A stretch of DNA of 64,000 nt, taken from positions 1 through 64,000 of the forward strand of contig CAYMIW010000003.1 in the NCBI GenBank assembly GCA_964390725.1. Direction: 5' to 3'. Positions 1 to 8,623 of the stretch are shown piece after piece. Source of the stretch: JAABTH01 sp964390725 (GTDB lineage Bacteria > Bacillota > Dethiobacteria > DTU022). The notes below the pieces were generated by a model, which saw only the letters and a list, made by a program, of their open reading frames with translations, made no database searches and was not told where the DNA came from. Position 1 is the first letter of the stretch, and every line of letters begins with the position of its first letter. The position numbers and the translations under genes were made by a program.

Positions 1-390
1 ATCCGCTCTGGAATCGACTCAGTATTTGCTGATGCATTCTTTCGCAACTGGCCTGGAAGCGGGCAGGGATCTTATCCGCAGGTTGACCTTTACAATACAG
101 AAAATGCCCTGGTGGCCATGATCAACCTGCCTGGGGTTAATATCAACGATGTTGAAGTAACTACCAATAACGATACCCTGACCATTGCCGGAGAAGTAAC
201 CATGCAGGATGCCCAGGGTGAACTATTGTGGCAGGAAAGAACGGGAGGTAAGTTTTACCGCAGTTTTAAGCTGCCCGTTCCGATAAAATCAGACCAGGTT
301 GATGCCAGCTACAAGGCCGGTGTGCTGAAAATCGAAATGCCCAAGGTTGACGAGTTGAAGAGCCGCACGATTAAGATCAAAGAAGCCTGA
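1..390 (+). CDS. Hsp20/alpha-crystallin small heat shock protein, 5' end cut by window
   Basis: The frame is open from the first base (reading IRSGIDSVFADAFFRNW) through the stop at 390, so the gene starts left of the window and the GTG at 112 is an internal valine. The visible 129 residues hold the alpha-crystallin domain: PQVDLYNTENALVAMINLPG, a central LTIAGEV strand and a C-terminal GVLKIEMPK followed by a short IKIKEA tail. Family members are ATP-independent cytoplasmic holdases that bind unfolding proteins as oligomers. A hairpin terminator follows 28 bases after the stop. Confident for family; the N-terminal arm is not fully visible. Confidence 0.9.
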   Translation: MRSGIDSVFADAFFRNWPGSGQGSYPQVDLYNTENALVAMINLPGVNINDVEVTTNNDTLTIAGEVTMQDAQGELLWQERTGGKFYRSFKLPVPIKSDQVDASYKAGVLKIEMPKVDELKSRTIKIKEA

Positions 391-417
391 TAGAAACAGA
401 AAGTGTAACTGTATTGA

Positions 418-447
418 AGACCCGTTGAGATATAGCGGGTCTTTTTA
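418..447 (+). terminator. Rho-independent terminator after hsp20
   Basis: A perfect 7-bp stem, AGACCCG (418-424) with CGGGTCT (436-442), has an 11-nt loop and runs into a T tract (442-446). It separates the Hsp20 gene from the gnd-zwf group. Confidence 0.8.
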
Positions 448-455
448 TTGTTAAT

Positions 456-484
456 TTGTTAGCGCACTGAAATTAAGGTAAGAT
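456..484 (+). promoter_or_regulatory. Candidate sigma-A promoter for gnd-zwf
   Basis: TTGTTA (456-461), a 17-base spacer and TAAGAT (479-484) lie 64 bases upstream of the gnd ATG, directly after the hsp20 terminator. The -10 box is only a moderate match, so this is a suggestion from spacing and position. Confidence 0.4.
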
Positions 485-547
485 ATTAATAATTAAAATA
501 GTAATATTCGATAGAACAGCTTTAATAAACTGAAAGAGGTGTTTGTT

Positions 548-1444
548 ATGGAAGTGGGGTTAGTTGGTCTTGGCAAGATGGGTTACCCCCTGGCGCTTAA
601 TATGCTTGAACAAGGGCATAAAGTTTTTGCGCTGAGCCGGAACCCTGACAGGGCTGACCAGTTTAAAAGTGAAGGTATAACTGGAACCAGTAGCCCTGCT
701 GATTTTACTAAGCTGTTTAGTGCCCGCCGGATCATCTGGCTCATGGTGCCTGCTGGAGAAGCAGTTGATAAAATGATCGATGCTTTTATCCCCTTACTTA
801 CACCGGGAGATATTATAATTGACGGAGGTAATTCGCACTACCGTGATTCAGTCAGGAGGGCGAAGAAAGTAGAAGAGCATGATTTCGCCTATGCTGACTT
901 AGGGATAAGCGGTGGCCCTTCCGGAGCTCGCCGGGGGGCCTGTATGATGGTCGGTTCGACAGAAGAGGTATATGAATATCTGGAACCGCTTCTGAAAGGT
1001 ATATGCCATGATAACGGCCTGTTAAGAGTCGGCGGTGCCGGGTCGGGCCATTATGTGAAAATGATCCATAACGGAATTGAATATGGTATGATGCAGGCGA
1101 TAGCAGAGGGATTTGAACTAATGACCAGGGGGCCCTATGAGCTTGAACTAAGCGCTGTTGCCAGGCTCTGGAACAATGGTTCTGTTATTCGGAGCTGGTT
1201 AATAGAACTGACAGCCCGCATGTTGGCAGAAGATCCTGCTCTAGAATTAATAAAAGGGGTTGCCGGATCTTCAGGAACAGGACGCTGGACAGTTGATGAA
1301 GCTTTGCAGTGTCATGTACCACTGCCAGTGATTACCCAGGCTCTTTACGCTCGTTATAGTTCCGAGCAGGAAAACAGTTTTGCTGCCCGGGTGGTGGCCG
1401 GTTTGCGACGGGAGTTTGGCGGACATGATGTTGTTGAAGCTTAA
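548..1444 (+). CDS. gnd: 6-phosphogluconate dehydrogenase, short (YqeC/GndA-like) type
   Basis: Oxidative decarboxylation of 6-phosphogluconate to ribulose-5-phosphate in the cytoplasm. The 298-aa product starts at ATG 548, eight bases after AGAGG; the GTG at 539 overlaps this ribosome binding site and is less likely. The N-terminal Rossmann loop reads VGLVGLGKMG. IIDGGNSHYRDS and SGGPSGARRG match the substrate-binding loops, and KMIHNGIEYGMMQ holds the conserved catalytic Lys/Asn. At about 300 aa it belongs to the short form, which lacks the C-terminal extension of the 470-aa enzymes; short forms are often NAD-preferring (family knowledge, not shown here). zwf follows 23 bases downstream, so the two pathway dehydrogenases probably share a transcript. 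Confidence 0.93.
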   Translation: MEVGLVGLGKMGYPLALNMLEQGHKVFALSRNPDRADQFKSEGITGTSSPADFTKLFSARRIIWLMVPAGEAVDKMIDAFIPLLTPGDIIIDGGNSHYRDSVRRAKKVEEHDFAYADLGISGGPSGARRGACMMVGSTEEVYEYLEPLLKGICHDNGLLRVGGAGSGHYVKMIHNGIEYGMMQAIAEGFELMTRGPYELELSAVARLWNNGSVIRSWLIELTARMLAEDPALELIKGVAGSSGTGRWTVDEALQCHVPLPVITQALYARYSSEQENSFAARVVAGLRREFGGHDVVEA

Positions 1445-1467
1445 AGAGTGGGAATGGAGGCTATCAC

Positions 1468-2931
1468 TTGCACAAAGATGATTTTACCATGGTAATCTTT
1501 GGCGGAACCGGTGACCTGGCCAGGCGTAAGCTGATACCGGCGCTCTATAATATGCAGCTTGAGGGTAAACTGCCTGAAAAATTTTCCGTAATTGGGTTAG
1601 GTCGAAAAGAAAGAGCTACAGCCGATTACAGAAAAATGTTATCTACTGCCGTGGCAGAATATTCACTGCAAACTTGGGATGCCGATCTGTGGGATTCTTT
1701 TGCGGCTAAAATAGAATATATAAGCGGCGATGTGAAGGATCCTGCTTCATTTAATATTATAAAAACTTTTATTCAGGACCATACCAATCAGAAGGGAGCA
1801 GTTCATAACTATCTCTACTACCTTGCAGTAGGGCCGCATCTTTTTCTGCCGATAGCCAAAAACTTTGCCGGGCCTATTTCTGAAGGTGAATTGGCAGGCT
1901 GGCGGCGTATTATGGTTGAGAAACCTTTCGGGCAGGATCTTGCAACAGCCCATGACCTGAACAAAGCCTTTTGTGCTTCCTTCAGTGACCGGAACATTTA
2001 CCGGGTTGATCACTACCTTGGAAAAGAAATGCTGCAGAATATCATGGTTGTCCGTTTTATTAATACTGTTTTTGAGCCACTGTGGAATAAGGATTATATA
2101 GACAATGTTCAGATTACTGTTGCCGAAAATGATGGAATCGGTATCCGGGGCGATTATTACGATCGAGCCGGGGCAATGCGGGACATGATCCAGAGCCATC
2201 TTTTGCAGATGCTGGCTGTTACAGCCATGGAACCTTTAAAGTCGATAGATGAAGAACGAATTGTTAGCAGTAAGGTTAACCTGATTAGAGCAATCAGTCC
2301 CTGGCCGGGCAAAAAATCAGAACCGACAATGGTGCTGGGCCAATACAGGGGTTACCGGGAAGAGGAAGATGTAGCCGCTGATTCATTAACAGAAACTTAT
2401 ACTGCCTTAAAACTGGCGGTAAACACTCCCCGCTGGCAGGGGGTGCCATTTTACCTCAGAACAGGTAAAATGCTGGGAGAAAAACAGGCCCGGGTTTCAA
2501 TTCAATTCAAAGAACCCGGAAATAATAATATTAAATTAATCCTGGATACCCTGGGGCTTGAGAGAAACCCGCTACTGAACCTTTTGGTCATCAAGGTCCA
2601 GCCGCAGGAAGGCCTGGCTTTTCAATTCAATATTAAGAAGCCGGGATCGCCAAGTGAGATAGTCCCGGCAGAAATGGATTTTTGCCAGCCCTGTGCCTTC
2701 CTGATCAACTCCCCTGAAGCATATGAACGATTAATCGAAGATGCTATTCAAGGGGATAAGTCGAGATTTAGCAGCTGGGATGAAATAGAGAGTTCCTGGA
2801 TCCTTATTGATCAGTTATTTGAGAGCTATAAAAAAGCATCAGCTAAGCCATATATTTACGAGCCTGAAAGCTGGGGGCCTCAGCAGGCTGAAGCCATTCT
2901 AACCGGACAAAAGGTCAAATGGTGGGCATGA
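1468..2931 (+). CDS. zwf: Glucose-6-phosphate 1-dehydrogenase
   Basis: First enzyme of the oxidative pentose phosphate pathway, making 6-phosphoglucono-lactone and NAD(P)H. The 487-aa length is normal. The start is TTG 1468, seven bases after GGAGG (1456-1460). The N-terminal dinucleotide loop is FGGTGDLARRK and the active-site signature RVDHYLGKEMLQN is intact (about residues 179-191). The C-terminal NAYNx-type G6PD domain follows. It sits between gnd and a cyclase-family gene that overlaps its stop codon. No 6-phosphogluconolactonase gene is visible nearby. Confidence 0.96.
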   Translation: MHKDDFTMVIFGGTGDLARRKLIPALYNMQLEGKLPEKFSVIGLGRKERATADYRKMLSTAVAEYSLQTWDADLWDSFAAKIEYISGDVKDPASFNIIKTFIQDHTNQKGAVHNYLYYLAVGPHLFLPIAKNFAGPISEGELAGWRRIMVEKPFGQDLATAHDLNKAFCASFSDRNIYRVDHYLGKEMLQNIMVVRFINTVFEPLWNKDYIDNVQITVAENDGIGIRGDYYDRAGAMRDMIQSHLLQMLAVTAMEPLKSIDEERIVSSKVNLIRAISPWPGKKSEPTMVLGQYRGYREEEDVAADSLTETYTALKLAVNTPRWQGVPFYLRTGKMLGEKQARVSIQFKEPGNNNIKLILDTLGLERNPLLNLLVIKVQPQEGLAFQFNIKKPGSPSEIVPAEMDFCQPCAFLINSPEAYERLIEDAIQGDKSRFSSWDEIESSWILIDQLFESYKKASAKPYIYEPESWGPQQAEAILTGQKVKWWA

Positions 2932-3617
2932 AAGGACTAACAGCTGTGGATATCTATGATATTTCAATGACTATTGAACCTTCGATGGCAGTGTATAAAA
3001 ACAGGGATGAAAAGAAACCCCGTTTTATAAATACTCGCAGTTTCAGTAATAATTCAGTATTTGAAACTCGCCTTGATCTTGACCTGCACAGTGGTACACA
3101 TGTTGATATGCCATTACATGTTTTACCGGATGGTTCTGACTCAGACAACTGGCGTGAAAATAATTTTTTTACCCCAGCCCTGGTGCTCGATTTCAGCGAC
3201 CTTCAAAAAGATCGAATCGGGGAGCTCGAGCTGCACATGAAAGAGAAGGAGCTTATCAAAGCTGGTTTATCTATTAAACCGGGTTTTGCAGTACTTTTAA
3301 AAACAGTGAATTCCAGGAGCGAGCATTTCAGCTTTCAGTTTACATTCCTGGAAGCCGGTGGAGCAGCATACCTGGCTGACAAGAAAATTTCCGGGGTGGG
3401 TTTGGATGCACTTGGTATTGAACGGGATCAACCGGGACACCTGACTCACAAAACACTTCTGACCCGCGGCATCTGGATTCTCGAGGGTCTGAGGCTGGAG
3501 AAACCCCGGCAGGGTTTATATACCCTGGCCTTACTACCGCTGAAAATTGGCGGGGTTGAGGCGCTGCCCGCGCGGGCATTGTTGTTGCCTTTTGATCAGG
3601 AAATATGCAGAGTCTGA
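2928..3617 (+). CDS. Cyclase-family metal-dependent hydrolase (KynB/isatin-hydrolase-like fold)
   Basis: About 229 aa of the PF04199 cyclase family, whose members hydrolyse amide or ester bonds (for example formylkynurenine or isatin) with Mn or Zn. The hallmark HSGTHVDMPLH gives the metal-binding H-x-G-T-H-x-D-x-P-x-H pattern near residues 60-70. The later DALGIERD and the HLTHKTLLTRGI segment fit the conserved substrate loop. I chose ATG 2928, which overlaps the zwf stop as ATGA; ATG 2919 is also in frame. Translational coupling to zwf suggests a shared transcript. The substrate is unknown; the neighbouring symporter might import it (inference). Confidence 0.82.
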   Translation: MKGLTAVDIYDISMTIEPSMAVYKNRDEKKPRFINTRSFSNNSVFETRLDLDLHSGTHVDMPLHVLPDGSDSDNWRENNFFTPALVLDFSDLQKDRIGELELHMKEKELIKAGLSIKPGFAVLLKTVNSRSEHFSFQFTFLEAGGAAYLADKKISGVGLDALGIERDQPGHLTHKTLLTRGIWILEGLRLEKPRQGLYTLALLPLKIGGVEALPARALLLPFDQEICRV

Positions 3618-3691
3618 CATAGTGATATAATAATTAAATTATCCCGCATGATTAACCGGTTTTGATTTGAACTTCAAAGGATGCAGCTAAG

Positions 3692-5092
3692 ATGGAACTT
3701 ACTACATTGCACGTTGCAGGTATGGTTCTGGCCATACTTGCTGTATTTGGAATAGGTATTTATTCAGGCCGCAAAGTCCATACTGCTCTTGATTTTTCGG
3801 TAAGCGGGCGAAAAGCCGGATCCTTTTTGGTTATGGGTACAATACTGGGCACACTGGTTGGGGGAGCCTCAACAATAGGGACAGCTCAGCTGGCTTACAT
3901 TTATGGGCTCTCGGCCTGGTGGTTTACCCTCGGTGGGGGGATTGGCTGTCTGATCATTGCACTATTCCTGGTTGGGCCGATGCATAAAACCCGCTTTGAA
4001 ACTATTCCGCAGTTCATTTCATCAGGTTATGGCAATTGGGCCGGTGTGTTGGCTGCTTTATTCGTCTCGATCGGCATGTTTATTAATATTATGCCCCAGA
4101 TATTCTCATCAGTGGCCCTGTTAACTTCAATGTTTACCATTGATTTGAGCCTGGCAGCGGTTCTTACTGTAATTCTGGCAGTCTTGTACGTTGTCTTTGG
4201 CGGAGCCTGGGGGACCGGACTGATGGGAGTAACCAAGATTATGCTGACCTGTTTGGCCATGATTGTTGCCGGGTTTGTCTCCCTTTTCCTGGCCGGTGGA
4301 CCGGTTGCCATCAGCACTTATTTTCCTCCTTTTCCCTGGTTCAGCCTATTTGGTCGCGGTGTGAATACTGATTTGGCAGCAGCTTTTTCGCTCATGGTCG
4401 GTGTGTTATCCAGCCAGATATATTTTCAGGGAATTTTCAGCAGCCGTAATGTAAAAGCAGCGCGTAACGGGGCTTTGCTCAGCGCTGTTTTAGCTCCGCT
4501 TATTGGTTTAGGTGGTATATTAGTTGGTCTATATATGAGAATGAACTACCCCGATATCAATCCGGCCCAGGCCCTGCCACTATTTGTGATTAATCATTTG
4601 CCGGCCTGGTTTTCCGGGATTGTCCTGGCCACACTGCTTCTTGCCGCAATTGGAACCGGAGCCGGACTGACCCTGGGAGTAAGCACCATGTTAAACCGTG
4701 ATATCTACCTGCGCCTCAGGCCGGAAGCAGATGACAGGCAGGTTTTAAAAGTTTTTCGTGTTTTTATAGTTTTGGTTCTTTTTACTGCACTGGCTATTGT
4801 TCTTTTCGTGGACGGTAATGTATTGATTCTCAGCTGGAGTTACCTTTCACTGGGGTTGCGTGGGGCAACAATTTGTTTCCCGCTACTTTCTGTTATATTT
4901 TTCAGGGGCAGAATTTCAAGAGCAGCCGGTACTATGTCCGTTATTGCCGGGCCCCTGATAGTAATAACGGGAACTTTGCTGGGCAGCAGTTTAAACCCCC
5001 TTTACCCTGGTTTGGCAGCAAGTTTTTTAATACTTTTAATAGATATAATCTTCAACAGGAACAATAATATCGGTAAAGATGCTAAATTATAA
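3692..5092 (+). CDS. Sodium:solute symporter family transporter
   Basis: A 466-aa polytopic membrane protein with roughly 12-13 hydrophobic helices, typical of the SSS (PutP/PanF-like) family that couples substrate uptake to Na+. The conserved N-terminal block reads DFSVSGRKAGSFLVMG followed by LGTLVGGASTIGTAQLAY, which is characteristic of the family. The C-terminal half has the GAGLTLGVSTMLNRDIY block. It lies 74 bases after the cyclase-family gene on the same strand. The substrate cannot be read from sequence; a small carboxylate or amide made or used by the neighbour is a guess. Confidence 0.88.
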   Translation: MELTTLHVAGMVLAILAVFGIGIYSGRKVHTALDFSVSGRKAGSFLVMGTILGTLVGGASTIGTAQLAYIYGLSAWWFTLGGGIGCLIIALFLVGPMHKTRFETIPQFISSGYGNWAGVLAALFVSIGMFINIMPQIFSSVALLTSMFTIDLSLAAVLTVILAVLYVVFGGAWGTGLMGVTKIMLTCLAMIVAGFVSLFLAGGPVAISTYFPPFPWFSLFGRGVNTDLAAAFSLMVGVLSSQIYFQGIFSSRNVKAARNGALLSAVLAPLIGLGGILVGLYMRMNYPDINPAQALPLFVINHLPAWFSGIVLATLLLAAIGTGAGLTLGVSTMLNRDIYLRLRPEADDRQVLKVFRVFIVLVLFTALAIVLFVDGNVLILSWSYLSLGLRGATICFPLLSVIFFRGRISRAAGTMSVIAGPLIVITGTLLGSSLNPLYPGLAASFLILLIDIIFNRNNNIGKDAKL

Positions 5093-5205
5093 TAAGTGCA
5101 GGTTTATTGCCAAAGAATCGTTAATATAATATTCAGGCTCTCAGGTTTATACGCTGGGCCGGGTTTGATATAAATAATAAACAGAGGTTAAGGAGAATTT
5201 TTAAG

Positions 5206-5505
5206 ATGAGTAATATGAAAGAGCTGCCTGATGGCAATCGTGTTGTAATTACCGTTATTGGTCCTGACAGGGTTGGGATTATTGCCGCTGTTTCGGCCAT
5301 CCTGGCCGAGAATGGTGTCAATATACTTGATATCAGCCAGACTATCATGCAGGAGTTTTTTGTCATGGTCCTGGTGGCTGATCTGGCAGATTCATCAATC
5401 GATCTGGTGAGTTTAAAAGAAAAACTGGCTCAAAAGGGTGAAGAACTGCAGGTTAGGATTGATACTCAGCATGAAAACGTTTTTAACTTCATGCACCGTA
5501 TTTAA
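5206..5505 (+). CDS. ACT domain protein (UPF0237 type)
   Basis: A 99-aa stand-alone ACT domain: VVITVIGPDRVGIIAAVSA, then VNILDISQTIMQEFFVM. ACT domains bind amino acids or other small ligands and regulate partner enzymes. ATG 5206 follows AAGGAGA with good spacing. The stop is 15 bases before the DUF711/PFL gene, with a ribosome binding site (AGGAGG) in the gap, so the two are co-transcribed. This ACT + UPF0210 pairing recurs across Gram-positive bacteria and archaea (family knowledge), which implies a functional partnership although the role is unknown. Confidence 0.9.
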   Translation: MSNMKELPDGNRVVITVIGPDRVGIIAAVSAILAENGVNILDISQTIMQEFFVMVLVADLADSSIDLVSLKEKLAQKGEELQVRIDTQHENVFNFMHRI

Positions 5506-5520
5506 CAGGAGGAATAGTAT

Positions 5521-6879
5521 ATGTTGACAATTGAAGAAATCCTGGAAACAATCAAGATGGTCCAGGAGGAAAACCTGGATATCAGGACTATAACAATGGG
5601 CATCAGTTTACGCGATTGCAGCGCTGAAGACCATAAAATTGCCTGCAGTAAAATTTATGATAAAATAACCCGTCTGGCCGGCCGCCTGGTGGAGACCGGT
5701 GACTATATATCACGTGAATATGGCTTACCTATTGTAAATAAAAGAATATCTGTAACACCGATAGCCCTGGTAGCGGAGGCTGGTGATGTTGAAAACTACC
5801 TTGACTATGCCAATGCTCTTGATCGTGCGGCCAAGGAAGTTGGTGTAAATTTTATCGGCGGGTTTTCCGCCCTTGTCCATAAAGGTTTTACCGGCGGGGA
5901 TAAAAAGTTAATAGATTCGCTTCCCGCTGCACTAAGCTCTACCGAAAGAGTATGCGCGTCTGTGAACGTGGCTACTTCCAGGGCTGGCATTAATATGGAT
6001 GCGATAAACATGACAGCTGGAGCAATAAAAAAGATCGCTGAATTAACTGCAGATAAGGATGGCATTGGTTGTGCCAAACTGGTTGTTTTTGCTAATGTTC
6101 CGGAGGACAATCCTTTTATGGCAGGAGCTTTTCATGGAATCGGTGAACCGGATTGTGTGATTAACATGGGGGTAAGTGGTCCAGGGGTGGTAAAAAGTGC
6201 AATCAACAGGGCTGGTCAGGTGGATCTCGGTACACTCTCGGAAACAATTAAAAAAATGGCTTTTAAAATTACCCGTATGGGTGAGCTTGTGGGCAGGACA
6301 GCCGCTGAACGCCTTGGGGTACCTTTTGGTATTGTTGACCTCTCCCTGGCCCCTACACCTGCTGTTGGAGATTCCGTCGCGGAGATTCTTGAGGAAATCG
6401 GGCTTGAACGCTGTGGTGCACCGGGTTCTACAGCTGCCCTGGCCTTGCTCAACGATGCGGTAAAGAAGGGTGGGGCGATGGCTTCATCTTACGTGGGCGG
6501 GCTTTCCGGTGCTTTTATCCCCGTCAGTGAGGATGCGGGAATGATCAATGCTGTTGATGATGGAGCACTGAATATTGAAAAGCTGGAAGCAATGACAGCA
6601 GTCTGTTCTGTTGGCCTGGATATGATTGCTGTTCCAGGAGATACTTCTGTTGAAACAATAGCGGCAATTATAGCCGATGAGTCGGCAATAGGAGTTTTCA
6701 ATCATAAAACTACTGCAGTAAGAATTATACCGGCAGTGGGGAAAAAGGTTGGTGACAGGGTTGAGTTCGGCGGACTGTTGGGCCGGGCTCCTGTAATGGC
6801 AGTAAATACATTTTCTGCAGAAAAATTTGTTAGGCGGGGAGGACGTATCCCGGCGCCGATCCATAGTCTGCGCAATTAA
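5521..6879 (+). CDS. PFL family protein (UPF0210/DUF711)
   Basis: A 452-aa protein of the DUF711 family, whose fold resembles the glycyl-radical enzyme PFL barrel but whose reaction is not established. Characteristic stretches are ITMGISLRDC near the N-terminus, GGFSALVHKG, INMGVSGPGVVKSAI and a C-terminal FGGLLGRAPVM. I see no glycyl-radical motif (RVxG near the C-terminus), so it should not be annotated as a radical lyase. It starts at ATG 5521, just after AGGAGG, and probably works with the ACT protein encoded upstream. Confidence 0.9.
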   Translation: MLTIEEILETIKMVQEENLDIRTITMGISLRDCSAEDHKIACSKIYDKITRLAGRLVETGDYISREYGLPIVNKRISVTPIALVAEAGDVENYLDYANALDRAAKEVGVNFIGGFSALVHKGFTGGDKKLIDSLPAALSSTERVCASVNVATSRAGINMDAINMTAGAIKKIAELTADKDGIGCAKLVVFANVPEDNPFMAGAFHGIGEPDCVINMGVSGPGVVKSAINRAGQVDLGTLSETIKKMAFKITRMGELVGRTAAERLGVPFGIVDLSLAPTPAVGDSVAEILEEIGLERCGAPGSTAALALLNDAVKKGGAMASSYVGGLSGAFIPVSEDAGMINAVDDGALNIEKLEAMTAVCSVGLDMIAVPGDTSVETIAAIIADESAIGVFNHKTTAVRIIPAVGKKVGDRVEFGGLLGRAPVMAVNTFSAEKFVRRGGRIPAPIHSLRN

Positions 6880-6904
6880 AATAAAAGAATTGTTATTGTA
6901 AACA

Positions 6905-6934
6905 TAACGCCGTGAAGGGAACCTCACGGCGTTA
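6905..6934. terminator. Hairpin between convergent genes
   Basis: A perfect 11-bp inverted repeat, TAACGCCGTGA (6905-6915) and TCACGGCGTTA (6924-6934), with an 8-nt loop lies between the convergent PFL-family and MttB-like genes. Neither strand has a strong T run after it, so it may be a weak bidirectional terminator or a 3'-end stabilising hairpin. Confidence 0.55.
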
Positions 6935-6950
6935 TTAAACCCAGATCAGT

Positions 6951-8387
6951 TTATTTAATACCGGTAAATTTTTCTCTTAGCAGTTTTTCTAAATCCTCTT
7001 CAAAACCAATTGGTTCATGCTGTTCCAGGATACGCCTGGCTTCTTCATGGGCCCGGGTGTGTGTATCTTTTTGCCCTTCTTTTTCCCAGATAATGCGCTG
7101 CTGGCGATCAGCAAGTTTGGGGAAATAGAACTCATTTCGCACATGTTCAACAGTATGAGAATGATCTAGGAAATGACCCCCTGGGCCTATTTCTTCAATG
7201 ATGTCAACGGCCAGGGTATTTTTACTAACCTCCACACCTTTAACCGCTCTTAGTATCATACCGACTGAATCATTATCAACTACCATTTTTTCATAGGAAA
7301 GGGTTGTGCAAAACTCAAGCAAACCAAAAGCGTCGTGGATGTAGTTGCACCCAGACAGGGCAACCACCATGGCTGTATTGGCACTTTCATAGCCGGCCTG
7401 GGCATCTACTGTTTTTGAATCCGACATGCCCCCGGTTCCATACATCGGAATTTTATAATATTGGGACATCTGGGCACAGCCGGCATTGATCAGGGCTGAT
7501 TCAATGTTTCCAGCCATGTAGGTGCCTGTGCGCATATCCATGATACTTGATGTTGAGCCGTAAATTGTTGGATTCCCAGGGTTGATTAGCTGAGTTAGGA
7601 TTAATCCGCCTAATGATTCAGCATTATTCAGGGTGATTGTACCGGCCAGGGTAACCGGCGAATTAGCCCCGGCAAGTGGTTCAGATGGAGTAGCCAGAGG
7701 CAGGCCGTAACGGGCTACTTCAATTAAAAAGTCGGTATAGGTTACCTCCATTAAAAGTGGGCTCATCATCAGGGTGATAAAGGAGACAAAGGGGCGTTCT
7801 AACAGTTTTTCTTTGCTGCCTGCAATATCTTCGGACATTTTAATTACCGATTTTAAACCGTCCATGGTGTAGATGCCGCCCATGACATGCTTGGAGGTGT
7901 TTTTAAAGGCATGAAAGAAGCGGTTGATATCGACCTCTTCTTCCTTGACATCGTTGGGGTAGCAGTTAATAACAAAAAAAGCGATGTTCTCCAGGGCATC
8001 GGTCATTTTAGCATAACCGGCAACATCCCTAACTTCGGTCAGGCGCTTCTTGCCATTATCCAGGTCAAGGGTGTTTAAGACAGTGCCTCCTGTGCCGAGA
8101 TGGACGTTGGAACCCTCCAGTAACAAATCATTATTCTCATCCCGTCCACAGAGAACAATCTTTGAGGGGGTGGAGTCAATAGCTGCTTCAATCATTCCCC
8201 TGGGAATTCTTACCGTTTTGTTCTCTTCATCAACCACAGCACCATTTTCTTTAAATATCTGCCGGGCGGTTTTATTATGCATCTTTATGCCCACTTTTTC
8301 TAAAAGGTACACAGTTGATTCATGTACTTCTTCAACTTCACTGCTGCTAAATACTTTGTAACTACCGCCCTTATAATGTTTAAACAT
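6951..8387 (-). CDS. Trimethylamine methyltransferase (MttB) superfamily protein, non-pyrrolysine
   Basis: A 478-aa COG5598 protein. Family members transfer a methyl group from a quaternary or tertiary amine to a corrinoid protein. The frame is open end to end with no in-frame TAG, so it belongs to the non-pyrrolysine branch that includes the glycine betaine methyltransferase MtgB. Recognisable segments are MFKHYKGGSYKVFSSSEVEE at the start, GTGGTVLNTLD, the GTGGMSDSKTVDAQAGYESA region where the archaeal enzyme has its Pyl loop, and GPGGHFLDHSHTVEHVR near the C-terminus. No corrinoid protein, MtbA-like transferase or amine transporter is adjacent, so its partner must be encoded elsewhere. The substrate is unknown. 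Confidence 0.88.
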   Translation of the reverse strand: MFKHYKGGSYKVFSSSEVEEVHESTVYLLEKVGIKMHNKTARQIFKENGAVVDEENKTVRIPRGMIEAAIDSTPSKIVLCGRDENNDLLLEGSNVHLGTGGTVLNTLDLDNGKKRLTEVRDVAGYAKMTDALENIAFFVINCYPNDVKEEEVDINRFFHAFKNTSKHVMGGIYTMDGLKSVIKMSEDIAGSKEKLLERPFVSFITLMMSPLLMEVTYTDFLIEVARYGLPLATPSEPLAGANSPVTLAGTITLNNAESLGGLILTQLINPGNPTIYGSTSSIMDMRTGTYMAGNIESALINAGCAQMSQYYKIPMYGTGGMSDSKTVDAQAGYESANTAMVVALSGCNYIHDAFGLLEFCTTLSYEKMVVDNDSVGMILRAVKGVEVSKNTLAVDIIEEIGPGGHFLDHSHTVEHVRNEFYFPKLADRQQRIIWEKEGQKDTHTRAHEEARRILEQHEPIGFEEDLEKLLREKFTGIK

Positions 8388-8431
8388 GACAGCCTCCTTT
8401 CAGTTCGTCTAAAATGTTTTCTTTGGTGGCT

Positions 8432-8459
8432 AGAATATCATATATTGTTGATTGTGCAA
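8432..8459 (-). promoter_or_regulatory. Candidate promoter for the MttB-like gene
   Basis: On the minus strand TTGCAC (8454-8459), a 16-base spacer and TATTCT (8432-8437) lie about 45 bases upstream of the start codon. This is only a moderate match to sigma-A. Confidence 0.35.
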
Positions 8460-8514
8460 AATGTGTTTAGGTTATTGCCCGGGAAATGATTAAATAGACA
8501 TTATTCACTTTAAA

Positions 8515-8573
8515 CCGGGGCAGTTGAACATAGGTCTTTCATTTCTAAACTGAAAGGAAATAGTAGCTCCCCG
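8515..8573 (+). other. Possible structured leader upstream of the secernin-like gene
   Basis: An outer pairing CGGGG (8516-8520) with CCCCG (8569-8573) encloses a second inverted repeat CTTTCA (8536-8541)/TGAAAG (8551-8556), about 50 bases upstream of the downstream start codon. I do not recognise a known riboswitch class. The pairing is short and could be chance. Confidence 0.3.
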
Positions 8574-8623
8574 TTGAATAAATAAATTTATCAGTTTCTG
8601 TTCATGCCAGAGGAGGTAGAAAC

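Noticed and set aside
5521..6879. Annotating the PFL-family gene as a glycyl-radical formate lyase
   Set aside because: No glycyl-radical loop or activase gene is present; it belongs to DUF711.
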